64,000 nt of DNA from Anaerocolumna aminovalerica (GCF_900115365.1 NZ_FOWD01000010.1:1-64000), one strand, 5' to 3'. Counted from the stretch's first letter, positions 27,613 through 36,940 are shown. Made by a program: numbers and translations. Notes: generated from the sequence alone by a model not told the origin.

Positions 27613-28546
27613 TATATTTACACTAGGATTTCTTGTGAGCCTGCTGGCTAGTACAATTCGTTTAGCAACTCCTATTCTTGTTCCAGCATTAGGCCAGATA
27701 TTTACACAAAAGGCCGGTATTTTGAACCTGGGTGTTGAAGGCACTATGACCATTGGGGCTGTGTCTGGTTTTTCGGTTGCTTACCTGACAGGTAATTTGT
27801 GGATTGGAATTTTAGGAGGTATTATCTTTGGTATGCTGTGGAGCTTATTAATGGCATGCCTCAGTATTACAATGAAAGCAAATCAGGTTATAGCAGGAAT
27901 TGGGTTAAATATTCTGGGAGCTGGTGTTGCCGTATATGCCTACCGTGTAATATTTGGAATTCAAAAGCTTCCTCCACAGGTTGAAACTTTTTCAATAATA
28001 AATATTCCATTACTATCAGATATACCAATAATCGGACCAATATTTTTTCAACATAATATTTTAGTTTATCTTGGATTCTTACTGGTTCCTATTACATGGT
28101 TTGTATTAGAAAAAACCACTTTCGGTTTGAAAATTAAGGCAGTTGGTGAGCATCCAAGAGCTGCTGATTCAAAGGGAATCAGTGTAGCAAAAATCCGCTA
28201 CAGTGCTGTTTTGATCGGTGGTGCCTATGCAGGTGCAGCAGGTGCATTTATGACCATTGCCTATTTAAATCAGTTTACGGAGGCAATTATAGGAGGCCGT
28301 GGCTATATTGCTATTTCGGTAGTTATTTTCTCCAGATTCATACCAAAACGTTCCATGTTGGGGGCTTTGCTTTTTGGATTTGCATCAGCCCTGCAAATGA
28401 GGCTTCAGGCCTTAGGCATTAATATTGCCAATCAATTATTATTAATGTTGCCTTATATTATGACAGTATTAGCACTAATATTGGCTTCAAAGAAATCAGA
28501 GATTCCAAGTGCTTATACTATTCCATATTCGAGGCTGGAAAGATGA
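27602..28546 (+). CDS. Nucleoside ABC transporter permease, second subunit
   Basis: YufQ-like partner permease, 314 residues. ATG 27602 is preferred because AGGAGG lies eight bases upstream; an in-frame TTG 18 bases earlier overlaps that site. Motifs: FTQKAGILNLGVEGTMTIGA, MKANQVIAGIGLNILG and KAVGEHPRAADSKGI. Its last codon overlaps the next lipoprotein start by four bases, so that lipoprotein is in the same operon. Confidence 0.93.
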   Translation: MLSNIFTLGFLVSLLASTIRLATPILVPALGQIFTQKAGILNLGVEGTMTIGAVSGFSVAYLTGNLWIGILGGIIFGMLWSLLMACLSITMKANQVIAGIGLNILGAGVAVYAYRVIFGIQKLPPQVETFSIINIPLLSDIPIIGPIFFQHNILVYLGFLLVPITWFVLEKTTFGLKIKAVGEHPRAADSKGISVAKIRYSAVLIGGAYAGAAGAFMTIAYLNQFTEAIIGGRGYIAISVVIFSRFIPKRSMLGALLFGFASALQMRLQALGINIANQLLLMLPYIMTVLALILASKKSEIPSAYTIPYSRLER

Positions 28547-29019
28547 TAAAAATATCATGGGCTTTTCTGTGTATATTATGCACAGCCTATTTACTTACAG
28601 GCTGTACAAAATCGAATATTTCTGCAAAGAATGCAGAAGAAAGAGTAAAAGCTTTTGCTGATGAAATTAATTATAACTATGAGACTCCTGAAAATATATA
28701 TGATTTTTTAATTCAGGAGTATAAAGATAAAATAACCAGAGAAGAGTTCGCTAAGGCTTTTGAAAAGGAGCGTTCTTATCCGTATTTAACACCCCTTTTC
28801 ATCAATTTTGAATCAATTGAGATGTCGGAGGATAAATTAAGGGGCATTGCTTATTTTTCACAGGCGGCCAGACTGCCCGGAATGGAATATGAAGTCAAAT
28901 TCGTATATGAAGAGGGTGATTATCGTATGGAAGCCTTTGAAGATCTTATAGATGGAAGTTATCTTGATAAATTTAAGTCAATTCCTTATTCACTTGACAG
29001 CTATTTTGATTTTGACTGA
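28543..29019 (+). CDS. Lipoprotein in the purine operon, function unknown
   Basis: A 158-residue product with a short signal peptide and lipobox LTGC (Cys near residue 21). The mature part is charged and helical to start with, then a beta-rich stretch (LRGIAYFSQAARLPGMEYEV). It overlaps the permease by four bases (ATGA) and precedes xdhA by 42 bases, so it is translationally tied to transport and catabolism. It is not a standard subunit of either system, so a new accessory role is possible. Confidence 0.75.
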   Translation: MIKISWAFLCILCTAYLLTGCTKSNISAKNAEERVKAFADEINYNYETPENIYDFLIQEYKDKITREEFAKAFEKERSYPYLTPLFINFESIEMSEDKLRGIAYFSQAARLPGMEYEVKFVYEEGDYRMEAFEDLIDGSYLDKFKSIPYSLDSYFDFD

Positions 29020-29061
29020 GTAGGAAAAGACGGAATAATACATTATTTTGGAGGTGTCAAT

Positions 29062-31404
29062 ATGGGAGTTGGTAAGAGTATTAACAGAGTGGATGCCATT
29101 GAGAAAGTAACAGGTACTGCTAAATATGTTGAGGATATGCTGCCAAGTAATGCCCTTATTGCAAAGGTACTGCACAGTACTATTGCAAATGGTATTGTAA
29201 AGAGCATAAATATTGAGGAAGCATTAAAAATGCCTGGCGTTGAAACAATACTTACTTGTTTTGATGTACCTGATGTACTTTATGCAACATCCGGCCATCC
29301 CCTTTCACTGGATCCAAACCATCCGGATGTAAAGGATAAATTAATTTTAAGTAAACGTGTACGTTATTATGGTGACGACATAGCAGCCGTTGTTGCAGAT
29401 AATGCACTGAATGCACAAAAGGCTCTGGAGAAAATTGTAGTAGAATATGAGGAATATGAACCTCTTTTAACGCCACAGGCAGCAATAAATAACAAAATAT
29501 CACTTCATGAACAGTGTCCATCAAACGAGCTTTCCAGAATGGATTTTGAAATTAAAGATGGAGAAGTAGATTTTTATAAAGGGAAGTTTTCAGATGATCC
29601 ATACATAGCAGGCAGAGAGGATTTAAAAGGAACCTATTTTTCCGTACCCCCGGTACATGCCTGCCATATTGAAAATAATTCATGCTTTGCCTATATGGAG
29701 GGCAAAAAAATGATAGTTGTAACTTGTAATCAGGTACCCCATACATTACGTAGAAATGTTGCTGAAGCTATTGAGATGCCAATAGGAGATGTTAAGATTA
29801 TTAAGCCATATTTGGGAGGAGGATTCGGAAACAAGCAGGATACCATGTATGAACCGGTAGCAGCATTTTTGTCTAAGAAGCTTGGAGGCAGATGTGTTGC
29901 GATCCTGCTCACCAGGGAGGAGACCTTTGTAAACACAAGAACCCGTCACGGAATGGATATATATGCATCCGTAGAGGTTGATGAGAATGGAAAAATTAAA
30001 AGAAAGGGACTTAAGCTTAATTCAAATGGAGGTTCTTACGGTACCCATAGACATTCCATAACAGCCTATGCTGTTACAAATTTCTTCGAACTGTATCCGT
30101 CAGGAGAAATACAGATAGGCGAATCCTCTACGGCTTATACAAATCTGCCATCTGCAGGAGCCTTAAGAGGTTATGGAATTCCTCAAATCGATTTTGCCAT
30201 GGAAAGCCAAATGGATGATATTGCAATGGAAAAGGGCTGGGATCCTATAGATTTTAGAAAGAAAAATATTATGAAGCTTGGCTTTCGGGATCCATTTGAT
30301 AAGTTTTACGTTAAAAGTAATGGACTTGAGGAATGTATTGACAAAGGCAGAGAGCTTATAGATTGGGATAAAAAAAGAAAAGAATATGACCAATTCAATA
30401 AAACCTCAAAAGACATTAAAAAGGGTGTAGGCATGGCAATCTTCTGCTATAAAACAGGAGTTTATCCCATCCAGCTTGAAAATGCAGCCTGCCGCATGGT
30501 TCTAAATGAAGACGGAAGTATTCAGGTCCAGATAGGTGCTACGGAGCTTGGACAGGGTTCTGATACCGTATTTGCACAGATGGCCTCAGAGATTTTAACA
30601 ATACCGGAAAGCAAGATTCATGTTATATCCACACAGGATACGGATATAACGCCCTATGACAGTGGAGCCTATGCCTCAAGACAATCCTATGTTACAGGGG
30701 GAGCTGTTAAGAAGACCGCATTGCTTATGAAGGAAAAAATTATTGGAAAGGCAGCCGCAATAGCAAAGATTTCTATAGACGATCTTACAATAGAAAATGA
30801 AAATATTATTATTGGGAAAACAAAGGAGATTATTTGTAGTATCGGGAATGTTGCAACCCTTATAAACTTTATAAACGACAGTTCCCAGACAGAACATATT
30901 ACTGCGGAGACAACATATACCTGCCTTAGCAATTGCTTTGCTTTTGGTGCAAGCTTTGTTGACCTTGAGGTTGATGTGCCAATTGGTAAAATTAAAATAA
31001 GTAAGATTATTTCCTTAAATGACAGCGGCAAGATCTTGAATCCACAGCTTGCCAGAGGCCAGGTTCATGGTGGTGTGGCAATGGCGGTAGGCTATGCAAT
31101 CGGCGAGCAATTACTTTTTGATTCCAAAACAGGAAAGCCATTAAATAATAATCTCCTTGATTATAAAATTCCTACATCAATGGATATTCCGGAAATGGAA
31201 TCACATTTTGTTGAAACCTATGAACCAACGGGACCTTATGGGAACAAGGCACTTGGTGAGCCGCCCCTTATTCCTCAGGCACCTGCTATTCGAAATGCTG
31301 TACTTCATGCAACCGGAGTTTCTATTTATAAACTTCCTATGTCACCCCAAAACCTTGTGCACGAGTTTATTAAAGCAGGACTCATAGAAGACGGAAGGGA
31401 GTAA
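29062..31404 (+). CDS. xdhA: Xanthine dehydrogenase, molybdenum-binding subunit
   Basis: The 780-residue catalytic subunit hydroxylates a purine base (xanthine or hypoxanthine) at a molybdopterin cofactor. Landmarks: the N-terminal GKSINRVDAIEKVTGTAKYV, the cofactor motif PYLGGGFGNKQD, the substrate-pocket loop SAGALRGYGIPQ, GATELGQGSDTVF, and the catalytic glutamate in GNKALGEPPLIPQ near the C-terminus. The start follows TTGGAGGTG. The FAD and iron-sulfur subunits follow at once, giving the usual split arrangement. The exact substrate is inferred from the deaminase and transporter neighbours. Confidence 0.93.
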   Translation: MGVGKSINRVDAIEKVTGTAKYVEDMLPSNALIAKVLHSTIANGIVKSINIEEALKMPGVETILTCFDVPDVLYATSGHPLSLDPNHPDVKDKLILSKRVRYYGDDIAAVVADNALNAQKALEKIVVEYEEYEPLLTPQAAINNKISLHEQCPSNELSRMDFEIKDGEVDFYKGKFSDDPYIAGREDLKGTYFSVPPVHACHIENNSCFAYMEGKKMIVVTCNQVPHTLRRNVAEAIEMPIGDVKIIKPYLGGGFGNKQDTMYEPVAAFLSKKLGGRCVAILLTREETFVNTRTRHGMDIYASVEVDENGKIKRKGLKLNSNGGSYGTHRHSITAYAVTNFFELYPSGEIQIGESSTAYTNLPSAGALRGYGIPQIDFAMESQMDDIAMEKGWDPIDFRKKNIMKLGFRDPFDKFYVKSNGLEECIDKGRELIDWDKKRKEYDQFNKTSKDIKKGVGMAIFCYKTGVYPIQLENAACRMVLNEDGSIQVQIGATELGQGSDTVFAQMASEILTIPESKIHVISTQDTDITPYDSGAYASRQSYVTGGAVKKTALLMKEKIIGKAAAIAKISIDDLTIENENIIIGKTKEIICSIGNVATLINFINDSSQTEHITAETTYTCLSNCFAFGASFVDLEVDVPIGKIKISKIISLNDSGKILNPQLARGQVHGGVAMAVGYAIGEQLLFDSKTGKPLNNNLLDYKIPTSMDIPEMESHFVETYEPTGPYGNKALGEPPLIPQAPAIRNAVLHATGVSIYKLPMSPQNLVHEFIKAGLIEDGRE

Positions 31405-31409
31405 TCGAT

Positions 31410-32294
31410 ATGTATGATATTAAAACGGTATTAAAAGCAACATCTGTTCAAGAGGCATTAAAGCTCCTTGGGGACAATGAGGATGCAACGATTATAGATG
31501 GTGGTACGGATGTTTTAATCCGTATGAAAGAAAGAAAATTAAAGAATGCTACATTAATCAGCATACAGGATATAGGGGAACTTTATGGTGTAACCATTTT
31601 AGAGAATGGAGACATACTGATTGGTCCGGGTACGAATTTTACAGATATTGAGGAAAACAGTATCATCCAAAAACATATTCCTGTCTTAGGGTATGCCTGC
31701 AGCCAGGTAGGCAGTCCTCAAATAAGAAACATAGCAACAATTGGAGGGAATATATGTAACGGAGCAGTTAGTGCAGACAGCGTACCATCATTACTTGCTT
31801 TAGATGCTATATTGGAAATCTCAAGTCCTGATGATACAAGATTAATACCAATCAGGCAGTTTCACACGGGACCGGGCAAAACTATTTTAAAAAAACAAAA
31901 GGAACTGCTGACTAAGATAATTATTCCTAAGGACAGTTATGAAAATCATGGTGCCAACTATATTAAGTTCGGGCAAAGAAATGCTATGGAAATTTCAACA
32001 TTAGGCTGTGCCGTTAATCTTAGTTTAAGTGATGATAAAAAGACTATAGAGGATTATAGAATTGCATTTGGAGTAGCTTCATCTACCCCGATCCGCTGTC
32101 CTTTTTTGGAGGAAAAGGTTAGGGGTATGGATATAGGAGAAGAACTTTTTAAAACTATAAGAAGAGAAGTTTTACATGAAGTAAATCCACGGGATAGCTG
32201 GAGGGCATCAAAGGAACTGCGTATTCAGCTAATTAAGGAGCTAAGCAGGAGAGCAACCAAACAGGCTATTTTAAATGCAGGAGGTACAGTATGA
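31410..32294 (+). CDS. xdhB: Xanthine dehydrogenase, FAD-binding subunit
   Basis: A 294-residue flavoprotein that passes electrons from the iron-sulfur centres to its acceptor. It has the two FAD contact motifs ATIIDGGTDVLIRMKER (near residue 26) and IRNIATIGGNICNG (near residue 103), followed by the CO-dehydrogenase-flavoprotein C-terminal domain. It starts five bases after xdhA and overlaps xdhC by four bases. Confidence 0.93.
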   Translation: MYDIKTVLKATSVQEALKLLGDNEDATIIDGGTDVLIRMKERKLKNATLISIQDIGELYGVTILENGDILIGPGTNFTDIEENSIIQKHIPVLGYACSQVGSPQIRNIATIGGNICNGAVSADSVPSLLALDAILEISSPDDTRLIPIRQFHTGPGKTILKKQKELLTKIIIPKDSYENHGANYIKFGQRNAMEISTLGCAVNLSLSDDKKTIEDYRIAFGVASSTPIRCPFLEEKVRGMDIGEELFKTIRREVLHEVNPRDSWRASKELRIQLIKELSRRATKQAILNAGGTV

Positions 32295-32755
32295 TTAAAG
32301 TAATTCGTATGACAGTAAACGGTAAACTGGAGGAATTAGGTATTGATGAAAGGGAATGCCTGACAGATACCCTGAGAAACAGATTGGGACTTTTAAGTGT
32401 AAAAAAGGGCTGTGAAGCAGGGGAGTGCGGAGCATGTACTGTATTGATAGACGGCAAGGCAAAGAACAGCTGTGTTTATTTAACAGTATGGGCTGAGAAT
32501 AAAGAAATAATTACAGTTGAAGGTATTCGGGGTAAAAGCGGAAATCTCCATCCTGTTCAACAGGCCTTTGTTGATGAAGCTGCCATTCAATGCGGATTTT
32601 GTACACCGGGATTGATATTGACAGGAGTGGAATTAGTGAACTCCGGTAAAAAATATACAAGAGAAGAACTAAGAACTCTTATTTCAGGACATTTATGCCG
32701 ATGTACAGGATATGAAAATATACTTCATGCCCTTGAGAAGGTGGTAGGAAAATAA
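32291..32755 (+). CDS. xdhC: Xanthine dehydrogenase, 2Fe-2S subunit
   Basis: A 154-residue electron-transfer subunit. A plant-type ferredoxin cluster is formed by GCEAGECGACTVLIDG and a later Cys (NSCVY). The second cluster is formed by CGFCTPG and CRCTGYENI in the four-helix domain. It is coupled by a four-base overlap to the FAD subunit. The name xdhC is used here in the sense of the iron-sulfur subunit; in other organisms that symbol denotes an insertase. Confidence 0.94.
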   Translation: MIKVIRMTVNGKLEELGIDERECLTDTLRNRLGLLSVKKGCEAGECGACTVLIDGKAKNSCVYLTVWAENKEIITVEGIRGKSGNLHPVQQAFVDEAAIQCGFCTPGLILTGVELVNSGKKYTREELRTLISGHLCRCTGYENILHALEKVVGK

Positions 32756-32779
32756 TCAAATTATAGAGAGGTAAATAGA

Positions 32780-33268
32780 ATGGATAATAGTAAATATATT
32801 GAATATTTAAAAGAAGCACTGGAAGTTTCAAAGGAATCAAGAGCCAGGGGAAATACTCCCTTTGGCGCGGTTCTTGTTGACGGGGAAGGTAAGGTGGTAC
32901 TAAAGCAAGGTAACGCAGAAGGAGATACCCATGATGCAACGGCCCATGCAGAGCTTACCTTAGCTTCAAGAGCAAGTAAAATGTTTGATAAAAACTACCT
33001 GTGGGACTGTACTCTTTATACCACTGTGGAACCTTGTCCAATGTGTACCGGTGGAATTTATTGGACCAATATAGGGACGATTGTATATGGTATTTCTGAA
33101 GAAAGACTCCTTGAATTAACAGGAAGTGATGAGAAAAATCCAACCTTTAATATGGGTGCAGAAAAGGTCATTGCTGCAGGCCAGAAAGATATTAAGGTAA
33201 TTGGTCCGATCCCTGAAATGGAAGAAGAAATTGTAGAAGTGCATAAGGGGTTTTGGAATAAAAAATAG
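32780..33268 (+). CDS. Nucleoside/guanine deaminase (cytidine-deaminase fold)
   Basis: A 162-residue zinc deaminase with HAE in DATAHAELTLASRAS (near residue 57) and PCPMC in TTVEPCPMCTGGIYW (near residue 88). Size and surroundings fit Bacillus GuaD, which turns guanine into xanthine, the substrate of the enzyme encoded just upstream. TadA is the main alternative, but the operon position argues for purine catabolism. It starts 24 bases after xdhC, behind AGAGAGG. Confidence 0.85.
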   Translation: MDNSKYIEYLKEALEVSKESRARGNTPFGAVLVDGEGKVVLKQGNAEGDTHDATAHAELTLASRASKMFDKNYLWDCTLYTTVEPCPMCTGGIYWTNIGTIVYGISEERLLELTGSDEKNPTFNMGAEKVIAAGQKDIKVIGPIPEMEEEIVEVHKGFWNKK

Positions 33269-33314
33269 ACAGTAAGTCTCACAATCAACTAACCTATCCA
33301 TAGGGAAATGTTAT

Positions 33315-33343
33315 TTGACGGAAAAAATTATATATGTTATATT
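33315..33343 (+). promoter_or_regulatory. Promoter of the GntR regulator gene
   Basis: TTGACG (33315-33320), a 17-bp spacer and TATATT (33338-33343). Shortly after it is GGCTGAAAGGCC, a small inverted repeat (about 33350-33361). The GGTANTACC operator seen at 23750 is absent here, so autoregulation is not evident. Confidence 0.6.
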
Positions 33344-33387
33344 TATTTAGGCTGAAAGGCCTAAAAAGATAAAGAGGGGATTAAGTA

Positions 33388-34116
33388 GTGAAACAAACTT
33401 TACAACTGTCAGAACAAGTAACGCAAAGATTATTGCAGGAAATTCAAAGCGGAATATACTTTAATTATAACCGTTTACCTTCCGAGGTTGAAATTGCTGA
33501 ATATCTGGGGGTTAGCCGTACTGTAATCAGAGACTGCTTAGCGGTATTGGAAAGAGAAGGCTTTATTAGCCGTAAACATGGTGTTGGTACGATTATTAAC
33601 CGTCATGTTATAAACGTTAAAACCAGAATAGATTTAGAACAGGAATTTTTAGAAATGATAGAAAGCACAGGTCAAAAAGCCAAAATAGCCTATGCTGATG
33701 TGAGAGATATAAATGCGGATAAACAGATTGCTGAAAAGCTTCATATTAAAGAAGATGAACCTATCTTCCAGGTTGTAAGAATGATAACTGCCGATGATAA
33801 ACCAGCTATCCTTTGTACGGATCACATTGCAAAAAAGCTACTTAAAGAAACGAAATATAATACGGAAGAACTAAAATTACCTATATTTCATTTCTTAAGA
33901 AAATATTGCCACGTAGAAGTTTATATGGATTTAACTGAAGTTAAGGCAGTTGGAGCTGATGAAACGGTAGCGGAATTTTTCCATATTGATGTAGGTTCTC
34001 CTCTTCTATATATGGATGAAGTGGGTTACAACTTTAAAGGAACTCCTGTTTTGTACTCTCAGGAATATTATATGGATGGCATTTTAAAGCATATGATGCT
34101 TCGCAAAAAGATTTAA
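33388..34116 (+). CDS. GntR-family regulator with UTRA ligand domain
   Basis: A 242-residue HutC-type repressor. The N-terminal winged helix (residues ~5-72) contains YNRLPSEVEIAEYLGVSRTV and VLEREGFISRKHGVGTII. The C-terminal UTRA domain (~90-240) would sense a small molecule, plausibly a purine intermediate. The GTG start follows AGAGGGG. It is transcribed in the same direction as the purine genes but from its own promoter. A likely target is the palindrome at 23750-23774. Confidence 0.88.
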   Translation: MKQTLQLSEQVTQRLLQEIQSGIYFNYNRLPSEVEIAEYLGVSRTVIRDCLAVLEREGFISRKHGVGTIINRHVINVKTRIDLEQEFLEMIESTGQKAKIAYADVRDINADKQIAEKLHIKEDEPIFQVVRMITADDKPAILCTDHIAKKLLKETKYNTEELKLPIFHFLRKYCHVEVYMDLTEVKAVGADETVAEFFHIDVGSPLLYMDEVGYNFKGTPVLYSQEYYMDGILKHMMLRKKI

Positions 34117-34220
34117 GACATTAACTTAACATAATCATTAAGAATTAATTAACAGCTAAAAAAGAAAGTTCCGGAATACTATCAAATTGTAAATTTTAAT
34201 AGTAACGATTTTTCGTATAT

Positions 34221-34269
34221 AAAATCCTTAGGATGACATATTTTTATAAATTGTCATTCTGAGGATTTT
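34221..34269 (+). terminator. Terminator after the GntR gene
   Basis: AAAATCCTTAGGATGACA pairs with TGTCATTCTGAGGATTTT, with small bulges. The hairpin ends in TTTTG and lies about 105 bases after the gene. Confidence 0.65.
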
Positions 34270-34274
34270 GTGTT

Positions 34275-34403
34275 CTAAGAATTGTTTTGAGAGCTGTATG
34301 AAGTTCCCCATTCATGCAGTTCGTTCAGCTTTGGCGTGATGGAGTCAAGAATACCATGGAACCAACTCTTAACAGGAATGGAAAGCAATTCATTCAGGTA
34401 CAT
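34275..34403 (-). CDS. Possible 42-residue protein or gene remnant
   Basis: The minus-strand frame reads MYLNELLSIPVKSWFHG and onwards to YSSQNNS. Its composition is protein-like, but there is no convincing ribosome binding site, and the open frame extends about 11 codons further upstream. It could be a real small protein or the end of a decayed gene. No family is recognised. Confidence 0.35.
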   Translation of the reverse strand: MYLNELLSIPVKSWFHGILDSITPKLNELHEWGTSYSSQNNS

Positions 34404-34533
34404 GATATAATTTTTATTCGGATTAAAATGAGCTCTTTATGATACAATATAGAAGTACATAAATGGGAAACCATAACAGAATCAGTTTCATGGCTGGCGG
34501 CAGTATGAGCCAATATAAAAAAGGAGGATTTTT

Positions 34534-35577
34534 ATGGCTAAAGTAATTAATGTGGGTATTGCAGGTTTTGGTATGTCAGGACAGATTTTTCAGGCGGCCT
34601 TTCTTCATGTACATAATAATTTTAATATAAAAAAGGTATTTGAAAGAAAATCATCAAAATCAAAGGAACAATATCCATATGTTAAGGTGGTATCAACATT
34701 TGAAGAATTGCTAACAGAAGATATTGATTTGATTGTTATATCAACTCCAAATAAACTTCATTATTCCATGGCAAAACAGGCATTAGAAGCCGGTAAAAAT
34801 GTTATTGTTGAAAAGCCTCTGTGCATTTATCCTGAGGAAGCAGAAGAATTAATTCAGACAGCAGAAGAAAAAGGAGTGCTACTAAGTGTTTACCAAAATA
34901 GAAGATGGGATGGAGGTTTCTTAACTGCAAAAAAGCTAATAGAAGAAGGCAGATTAGGAGAAGTTGTAGATTATGAAGCTCATTTTGACAGATTCGTAAA
35001 AGGTAAGAGTGCAAAAGAATGGAAAGAAACCGGCGAAGCCGGTGTAGGTGTGCTATATGATCTGGGAGTTCATATTATTGATCAGGCGGTGTGCCTGTTT
35101 GGAATGCCAAAGGAAGTATATGCGGACATCCGTTCCCAAAGAGAGGAAACTTTAGGTGATGATAATTTTCAAGTATATCTATATTACGATAAGATGAAGG
35201 CGGTTTTGTCGGCAAGTCAACTGGTAAAGGAAGTGGGACCCCATATTGTGGTACATGGCACAAAGGGTTCCTTTGTAAAATACGGAATGGATGTACAGGA
35301 AGAAAAATTAAAAGCCGGTGAATTACCTGTGGGAGATGATTGGGGAAAGGATGAGGAAGAAAACTGGGGCATATTAAATACAGAAGCAGATGGTGTCAAT
35401 TACCGGGGACGAATTGAGACAGAAAGAGGTAATTATCATAAATTCTATGATAACATTTATGGAGTTCTAACAGGCGAAAGGGAACTGGAAGTTAAGCCTG
35501 AACAGGCTAAAGATGTATTACGTATTCTGAAAGCAGCCAAGGAAAGTGTAGAAAAAGGACGCAGAATTAAGTTATAG
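34534..35577 (+). CDS. Gfo/Idh/MocA-family oxidoreductase
   Basis: A 347-residue NAD(P)-dependent dehydrogenase. The N-terminal Rossmann segment VGIAGFGMSGQIFQAAFL, ISTPNKLHYSMAKQALEAGK, and the family hallmark EKPLCIYPEEAEEL are clear. The C-terminal alpha/beta domain begins near SVYQNRRWDGGF, and GEAGVGVLYDLGVHIIDQAV holds the usual Asp/His pair. Such enzymes often oxidise sugars or inositols; the substrate here is unknown. ATG 34534 follows AAAGGAGG, and the gene stands alone. Confidence 0.92.
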   Translation: MAKVINVGIAGFGMSGQIFQAAFLHVHNNFNIKKVFERKSSKSKEQYPYVKVVSTFEELLTEDIDLIVISTPNKLHYSMAKQALEAGKNVIVEKPLCIYPEEAEELIQTAEEKGVLLSVYQNRRWDGGFLTAKKLIEEGRLGEVVDYEAHFDRFVKGKSAKEWKETGEAGVGVLYDLGVHIIDQAVCLFGMPKEVYADIRSQREETLGDDNFQVYLYYDKMKAVLSASQLVKEVGPHIVVHGTKGSFVKYGMDVQEEKLKAGELPVGDDWGKDEEENWGILNTEADGVNYRGRIETERGNYHKFYDNIYGVLTGERELEVKPEQAKDVLRILKAAKESVEKGRRIKL

Positions 35578-35831
35578 CCAGGAATGATTAGATTTTAATT
35601 GCATAAAATTATAGATATATAGGAAAGGGTTGCTGCAAAGTAGTTTGTGGGATAACTTGAGGCTATCACTACAGCCACAGGTAATACGCATTTCGTTTTG
35701 TAACAATCCTTTTAAATATATAAGGTTGATGGAAGAAAGGAAAAGAAAATTATATACCGCTTCTTTCCACCTGTTTTTTGCGGCAGCCCCGGATACCAGG
35801 GGGCTAGAAATGTTTAGAAAAAGGATATGCA
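35578..35831. other. Intergenic region with imperfect long inverted repeat
   Basis: AAAGGGTTGCTGCAAA (about 35624-35639) pairs imperfectly with TTTTGTAACAATCCTTTT (about 35696-35713), with internal pairing between. A short leader hairpin (AGCCCC...GGGGGCT) lies near 35785-35806, before the deacetylase gene. The function is unknown. Confidence 0.35.
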
Positions 35832-36887
35832 ATGGAAAAGAATAAGAAAGAAAATATAATTATTGGTGTGTTATTACTAATACTGGCAATTTTGCTGATC
35901 AGATTGTTACTTTTAAAGAAAGGTAATGATTTGGTAGCCATTCAGGATACCGGAACTCCACATATGTTTTCCGATAACTCCACTCAATTACCATCAAAGT
36001 TAGAGAATGAAGCAGCCTTACATAATGACCTGTATAAGGAAGAAATTTATTCAGAAGAAGGAAATTCAAAAAGAGCAATTAATGAGTTAGAGGATTCTCA
36101 AATAAAAACGGATATAGAAGATGGTACAGTTGATAACAAAGTATTTGATGACAAAAACTTGGATAAGGAAAAAATAGTATCACAGGATAAACATTTTGCA
36201 TATATGGATCTGTTCCCAGACATGTATGTTGAAACAGTAAAACCGGTTATTCAGTTAAAGGATAGAAAAGTTGCCTATCTTTCCTTTGATGATGGGCCCA
36301 GCAGAATTACAAAAGATATATTAAAAATATTAGAGGAAGAAGGGATAAAGGCTACATTTTTTGTAATAGGTTCTACCCTGACGGAAGATGGGGAAGAATG
36401 TCTCAAAATGATGATTGAGCAGGGGCATGAAATTGGAATACACACCTATTCTCACAATTATAAAAAAATATATGCTTCTGTTGAAGCTTATTTAGAAGAT
36501 TTTTATACCGTATATGAGCAGATTTATGAAATTACTGGTGTACAGCCAAAAATATTCCGTTTTCCATGGGGCAGTATAAACAGTTACAATAAGAATATAA
36601 ATAATCAGCTTATTACAGAGATGGAAAGAAGGGGTTTTACTTATTATGACTGGAATGTAAGTGCAGAAGATTCAATAGGCAAGCCAACGGAATATAACGT
36701 TTGGAAAAATGTAATGAAAGATGTTGAAAAATATAAGTATCCTATAATTCTGATGCATGATTCTGCAACCAATAGAGTCACTGCCAATTCTTTAAAAAAG
36801 GTTATAAAATCCATTCGTGAGAAAGGGTATGATTTTGATACCTTAAATAATAGAGAGCCTTACCAATTTGGAAAAACCAACAAATGA
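35832..36887 (+). CDS. Membrane-anchored polysaccharide deacetylase
   Basis: The 351-residue product has an N-terminal membrane anchor (residues ~8-30), an acidic linker, and a NodB domain (~135-340). Motif 1, LSFDDGPSR, holds the two catalytic aspartates; motif 2 is HEIGIHTYSHNY; later come FRFPWGS and YDWNVSAEDS. Expected to act outside the membrane on peptidoglycan or a related polymer. It lies just upstream of sleC, so a spore-cortex or wall role is possible, but there is a 111-base gap and a separate promoter. Confidence 0.9.
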   Translation: MEKNKKENIIIGVLLLILAILLIRLLLLKKGNDLVAIQDTGTPHMFSDNSTQLPSKLENEAALHNDLYKEEIYSEEGNSKRAINELEDSQIKTDIEDGTVDNKVFDDKNLDKEKIVSQDKHFAYMDLFPDMYVETVKPVIQLKDRKVAYLSFDDGPSRITKDILKILEEEGIKATFFVIGSTLTEDGEECLKMMIEQGHEIGIHTYSHNYKKIYASVEAYLEDFYTVYEQIYEITGVQPKIFRFPWGSINSYNKNINNQLITEMERRGFTYYDWNVSAEDSIGKPTEYNVWKNVMKDVEKYKYPIILMHDSATNRVTANSLKKVIKSIREKGYDFDTLNNREPYQFGKTNK

Positions 36888-36911
36888 AAGGATGAAACAC
36901 AATATTATAAT

Positions 36912-36940
36912 CACTTTCCCGTTAAAGATAGCATATATTA
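36912..36940 (+). promoter_or_regulatory. SigK-like (mother-cell) promoter of sleC
   Basis: CACT (36912-36915), exactly 16 bases, then CATATATTA (36932-36940). This fits the sigma-K pattern mACm-N16-CATAnnnTA. Sigma-E sites share the CATA -10 half, so either mother-cell factor is possible. It is 60 bases before the sleC start. Confidence 0.55.
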
